64,000 bases of DNA, from positions 1 to 64,000 of the forward strand of contig NZ_JAQZZL010000002.1 in assembly GCF_028745505.1 (NCBI RefSeq), given 5' to 3'. Positions 62,372-64,000 of the stretch are shown piece by piece. The notes beneath the pieces were generated by a model, which was not told the origin of the DNA, made no database searches, and saw only the letters and a list, made by a program, of their open reading frames with translations. A program made the position numbers and the translations under genes. This stretch comes from Lentisphaera marina. Lineage in GTDB: Bacteria; Verrucomicrobiota; Lentisphaeria; Lentisphaerales; Lentisphaeraceae. Numbering within the stretch: the first letter of the stretch is position 1; each line of letters starts with the position of its first letter.

Positions 62372-62452
62372 ATTCGTTCCTGTATTTTGTATTAGTTAGT
62401 TTTTGTTTATGATGCTCACAGTTTACTGGATTTGAAAACTTTATCAAAAGTC

Positions 62453-62496
62453 GATTGGTTTAAGACCAATTAAACTTATGTTAACCTAGTGTTAAG
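62453..62496 (-). promoter_or_regulatory. Pho-box-like tandem 11-bp repeats upstream of pstS
   Basis: On the minus strand four successive 11-base units read CTTAACACTAG, GTTAACATAAG, TTTAATTGGTC and TTAAACCAATC. The first two keep TTAACA exactly; the others are weaker. An 11-bp period matches the spacing of PhoB/PhoP binding repeats and TTAAC resembles the cyanobacterial and Bacillus PHO boxes. It lies about 82-125 bases before the pstS start. The rest of the 422-base gap shows no other structure except a small hairpin at about 62629-62642. Confidence 0.65.
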
Positions 62497-62793
62497 ATGG
62501 TGGTCGTGTAAGTTTAAAGTATTTGTTATAAGTCACTTAAGTATTAAATAATCTGGTAAAATCTATCCTCTTTTCTAGTGATTCAGGTGTTCTTTTATTT
62601 GCTAAAAACAAAGGGGATCATGTTTTGCGCTCTTCGCAGAGCCTATGTAAGCCCCATTTGACGTCATGAACTCTTTCATTTAGTAAGACCAAACACAAAT
62701 AGCGGGATTTTATTACGATAATAAAATTAGGCGCAGTATAGTTTGTTCTATATAGAAAGAGAATTGAAACTGTAATGAAGGTTTAATGCACTT

Positions 62794-63615
62794 ATGGCTG
62801 AATATGTTCACATCCCGATTATTTTATTTTTAGCATGCCTGCTTTCACATTTATGTAAGCGTGGCTTTACGGCTTTAATTGACCGTGGAGTGAAAACGCT
62901 AAAAATTGAATCAACAAATTACTATTTCATTAGAAATGGGGTGAGTTTTGTCATCTACATGGTTGCCTTTGCAATCATTTTTAAAAGAACTCCGGGCTTG
63001 TCGGGTTTAGGAACAACCATCTTTGCTTCGGCAGGTATTATTGCTGCGGCAGTTGGCTTCGCGGGTAAAGAGGCAATGTCGAACATCGTCAGTGGCATTT
63101 TCATCATTATGTTTAAACCCTTTCGAGTGGGGGATTTCCTCGAATTGGATCCACAAACACGCGGAAAAGTCGAGGATATCACCATGCGTCACACGGTCTT
63201 AGCAGACATCAATAACCGCCGTATTCTTATTCCGAATTCAGTGATTAGTGCCAATGCAGTGGTGAATTTCGATATTTCAGATGAAAAGATTCGCTACAAC
63301 TTCAAAGTTTCAGTAGCCTATGAATCTGACTTTGAATTAGCCATGAAAATCATTAAGGATTATCTCGAAAATCGAGATGAGGTGCTGAGCTTACAAGAGC
63401 CTCAAGCCGATGGCACGATTCCACCTAAAGTGAATGTTTTTGTTTCAGAGCTAGGTGAATCGGGCATTTTATTAAGAGCTGACTTTTGGACGGAAGACTT
63501 TGGCAAAGCTTTAGAAGTCTCCCGAGACTTAAACAAATACGTGCTCTTGAGTTTTAGGGAAAACGACATCGAAATCCCTTATCCACATCGAACGGTCCTA
63601 AATAAGCAAGCTTAA
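62794..63615 (+). CDS. mscS: Small-conductance mechanosensitive channel MscS
   Basis: The 273-residue protein has three membrane segments; TM3 is rich in Gly/Ala (GIIAAAVGFAGKEAMSNIVSGIFIIMF), followed by the MscS beta domain FKPFRVGDFLELD...GKVEDITMRHTVLADINNRRILIPNSVI and the C-terminal alpha/beta vestibule. It opens on membrane tension to release solutes. It stands alone on the plus strand. Confidence 0.93.
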   Translation: MAEYVHIPIILFLACLLSHLCKRGFTALIDRGVKTLKIESTNYYFIRNGVSFVIYMVAFAIIFKRTPGLSGLGTTIFASAGIIAAAVGFAGKEAMSNIVSGIFIIMFKPFRVGDFLELDPQTRGKVEDITMRHTVLADINNRRILIPNSVISANAVVNFDISDEKIRYNFKVSVAYESDFELAMKIIKDYLENRDEVLSLQEPQADGTIPPKVNVFVSELGESGILLRADFWTEDFGKALEVSRDLNKYVLLSFRENDIEIPYPHRTVLNKQA

Positions 63616-63649
63616 ACAAATCTTCTTTTCCACAGTTAATAAGCCAAAT

Positions 63650-63778
63650 TTATTTCTTTTTTTTGGGCTTAGGTGGTTTTGTTAAGCTGAGTTCTTCAAT
63701 GGTGTAGGGTTTAGTTCTACGTTTTGACCAGCCTCTAATTTTTGCGGTTTCCGCAATACTTAGAATTAAGCCCGGCAG
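63650..63778 (-). other. Open reading frame remnant without start, lysine-rich end
   Basis: The minus strand reads LPGLILSIAETAKIRG, then WSKRRTKPYTIEELSL, then TKPPKPKKKK and TAA. It has coding-like character (proline/lysine-rich tail after a basic helix) but no ATG/GTG/TTG start; an in-frame TAA lies 9 bases upstream of the segment. It could be the 3' end of a lost gene or chance. Confidence 0.3.
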
Positions 63779-63861
63779 TTGATTTATTTATAGAGATTGA
63801 ATTGAGCGCTATAATTTATTAAGGTATAAGTTTTAATAAGTTTATTTTTAAGGATTTAGTT

Positions 63862-64000
63862 ATGATGATACACAAAAATTATGTTCAGGTTTTGATTTTT
63901 TTGTTTTTTCTAACTGACTTCTCAAGAGCTATATACGGTAAAGAACCTTCGTTATTAACAGGTACCTTTAGTGACACGCTTACATTTAATAATGATTTGA
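63862..64000 (+). CDS. Start of an exported protein (runs off the window)
   Basis: Two adjacent ATG codons at 63862 and 63865 follow AAGGA. The first 46 residues form a signal peptide (MMIHKNYVQVLIFLFFLTDFSRA, then IYGKEPSLL...). The remainder is outside the window, so no family can be named. Confidence 0.6.
   Translation, partial: MMIHKNYVQVLIFLFFLTDFSRAIYGKEPSLLTGTFSDTLTFNNDL

Overview
This 64 kb window is a chromosomal segment of a Gram-negative, AT-leaning bacterium. Many genes encode signal peptides, lipoproteins, a Tat lipoprotein, secretin-like and CsgG-like envelope proteins, and large-insert PstC/PstA permeases. These traits, the polysaccharide-type beta-helix protein and the mixed gene styles fit the PVC group, most likely a marine Lentisphaera-like organism. 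This is an inference from gene style only; there is no rRNA in the window.

Layout. 1-5000: seven scattered copies of an AT-rich motif, a secretin-like exported protein with cardiolipin synthase, and an exported HEAT-like/VWA protein. 5046-8096: a peroxide-defence operon (peroxiredoxin-glutaredoxin fusion, Lpd-like disulfide reductase, OxyR with both redox cysteines). 8140-10297: an opposite-strand metal-starvation cassette (DUF1826 plus CobW/COG0523 GTPase) preceded by two perfect 26-bp palindromes and ending at a frameshifted second copy of the oxyR 3' end, so the cassette is bracketed by direct repeats of oxyR. 10382-12778: a beta-helix polysaccharide-type protein broken by an in-frame TAG. 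12924-16878: DNA-repair module (FAN1-like VRR-NUC nuclease, a frameshifted nuclease-helicase, DUF2256 zinc-ribbon peptide). 16932-21727: truncated haemoglobin, RluA-type pseudouridine synthase, glycogen phosphorylase, quinolinate synthase. 21834-28608: ComEC, an exported STN-like protein, an XPB helicase/Bax1-type (DUF790) nuclease pair and a dihaem cytochrome c.

28654-30327 is an IS1182-type insertion sequence with 21-bp inverted repeats and a TTTA target duplication, placed between the cytochrome and asnB. 30377-43826: AsnB, a CsgG-like lipoprotein, LplA-like ligase, Tat-exported superoxide reductase, HELGH membrane protein, alpha/beta hydrolase, a sugar ABC transporter lacking an ATPase gene, an APC-like transporter, tRNA-Gly, a VOC protein, Acr3 and an FKBP. 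43923-49712: a divergent arginine-to-glutamate pathway (AgrE/ArgZ-type dihydrolase-cyclodeaminase and PutA). 49810-53393: SppA, a tRNA cluster (Asp, Asp, Met) and an OAH-sulfhydrylase-type enzyme. 53499-62371: a complete Pst-Pho operon (pstS-pstC-pstA-pstB-phoU-phoB-phoR, minus strand) with tandem 11-bp TTAAC repeats upstream of pstS. 62794-64000: MscS channel and the start of an exported protein running off the window.

Two genes (beta-helix protein, helicase) are interrupted by single-site lesions that could be real mutations or assembly errors. The strongest unusual signals are the oxyR 3'-end duplication around the metal cassette, the IS whose transposase frame runs out through its own terminal repeat, and the repair module.
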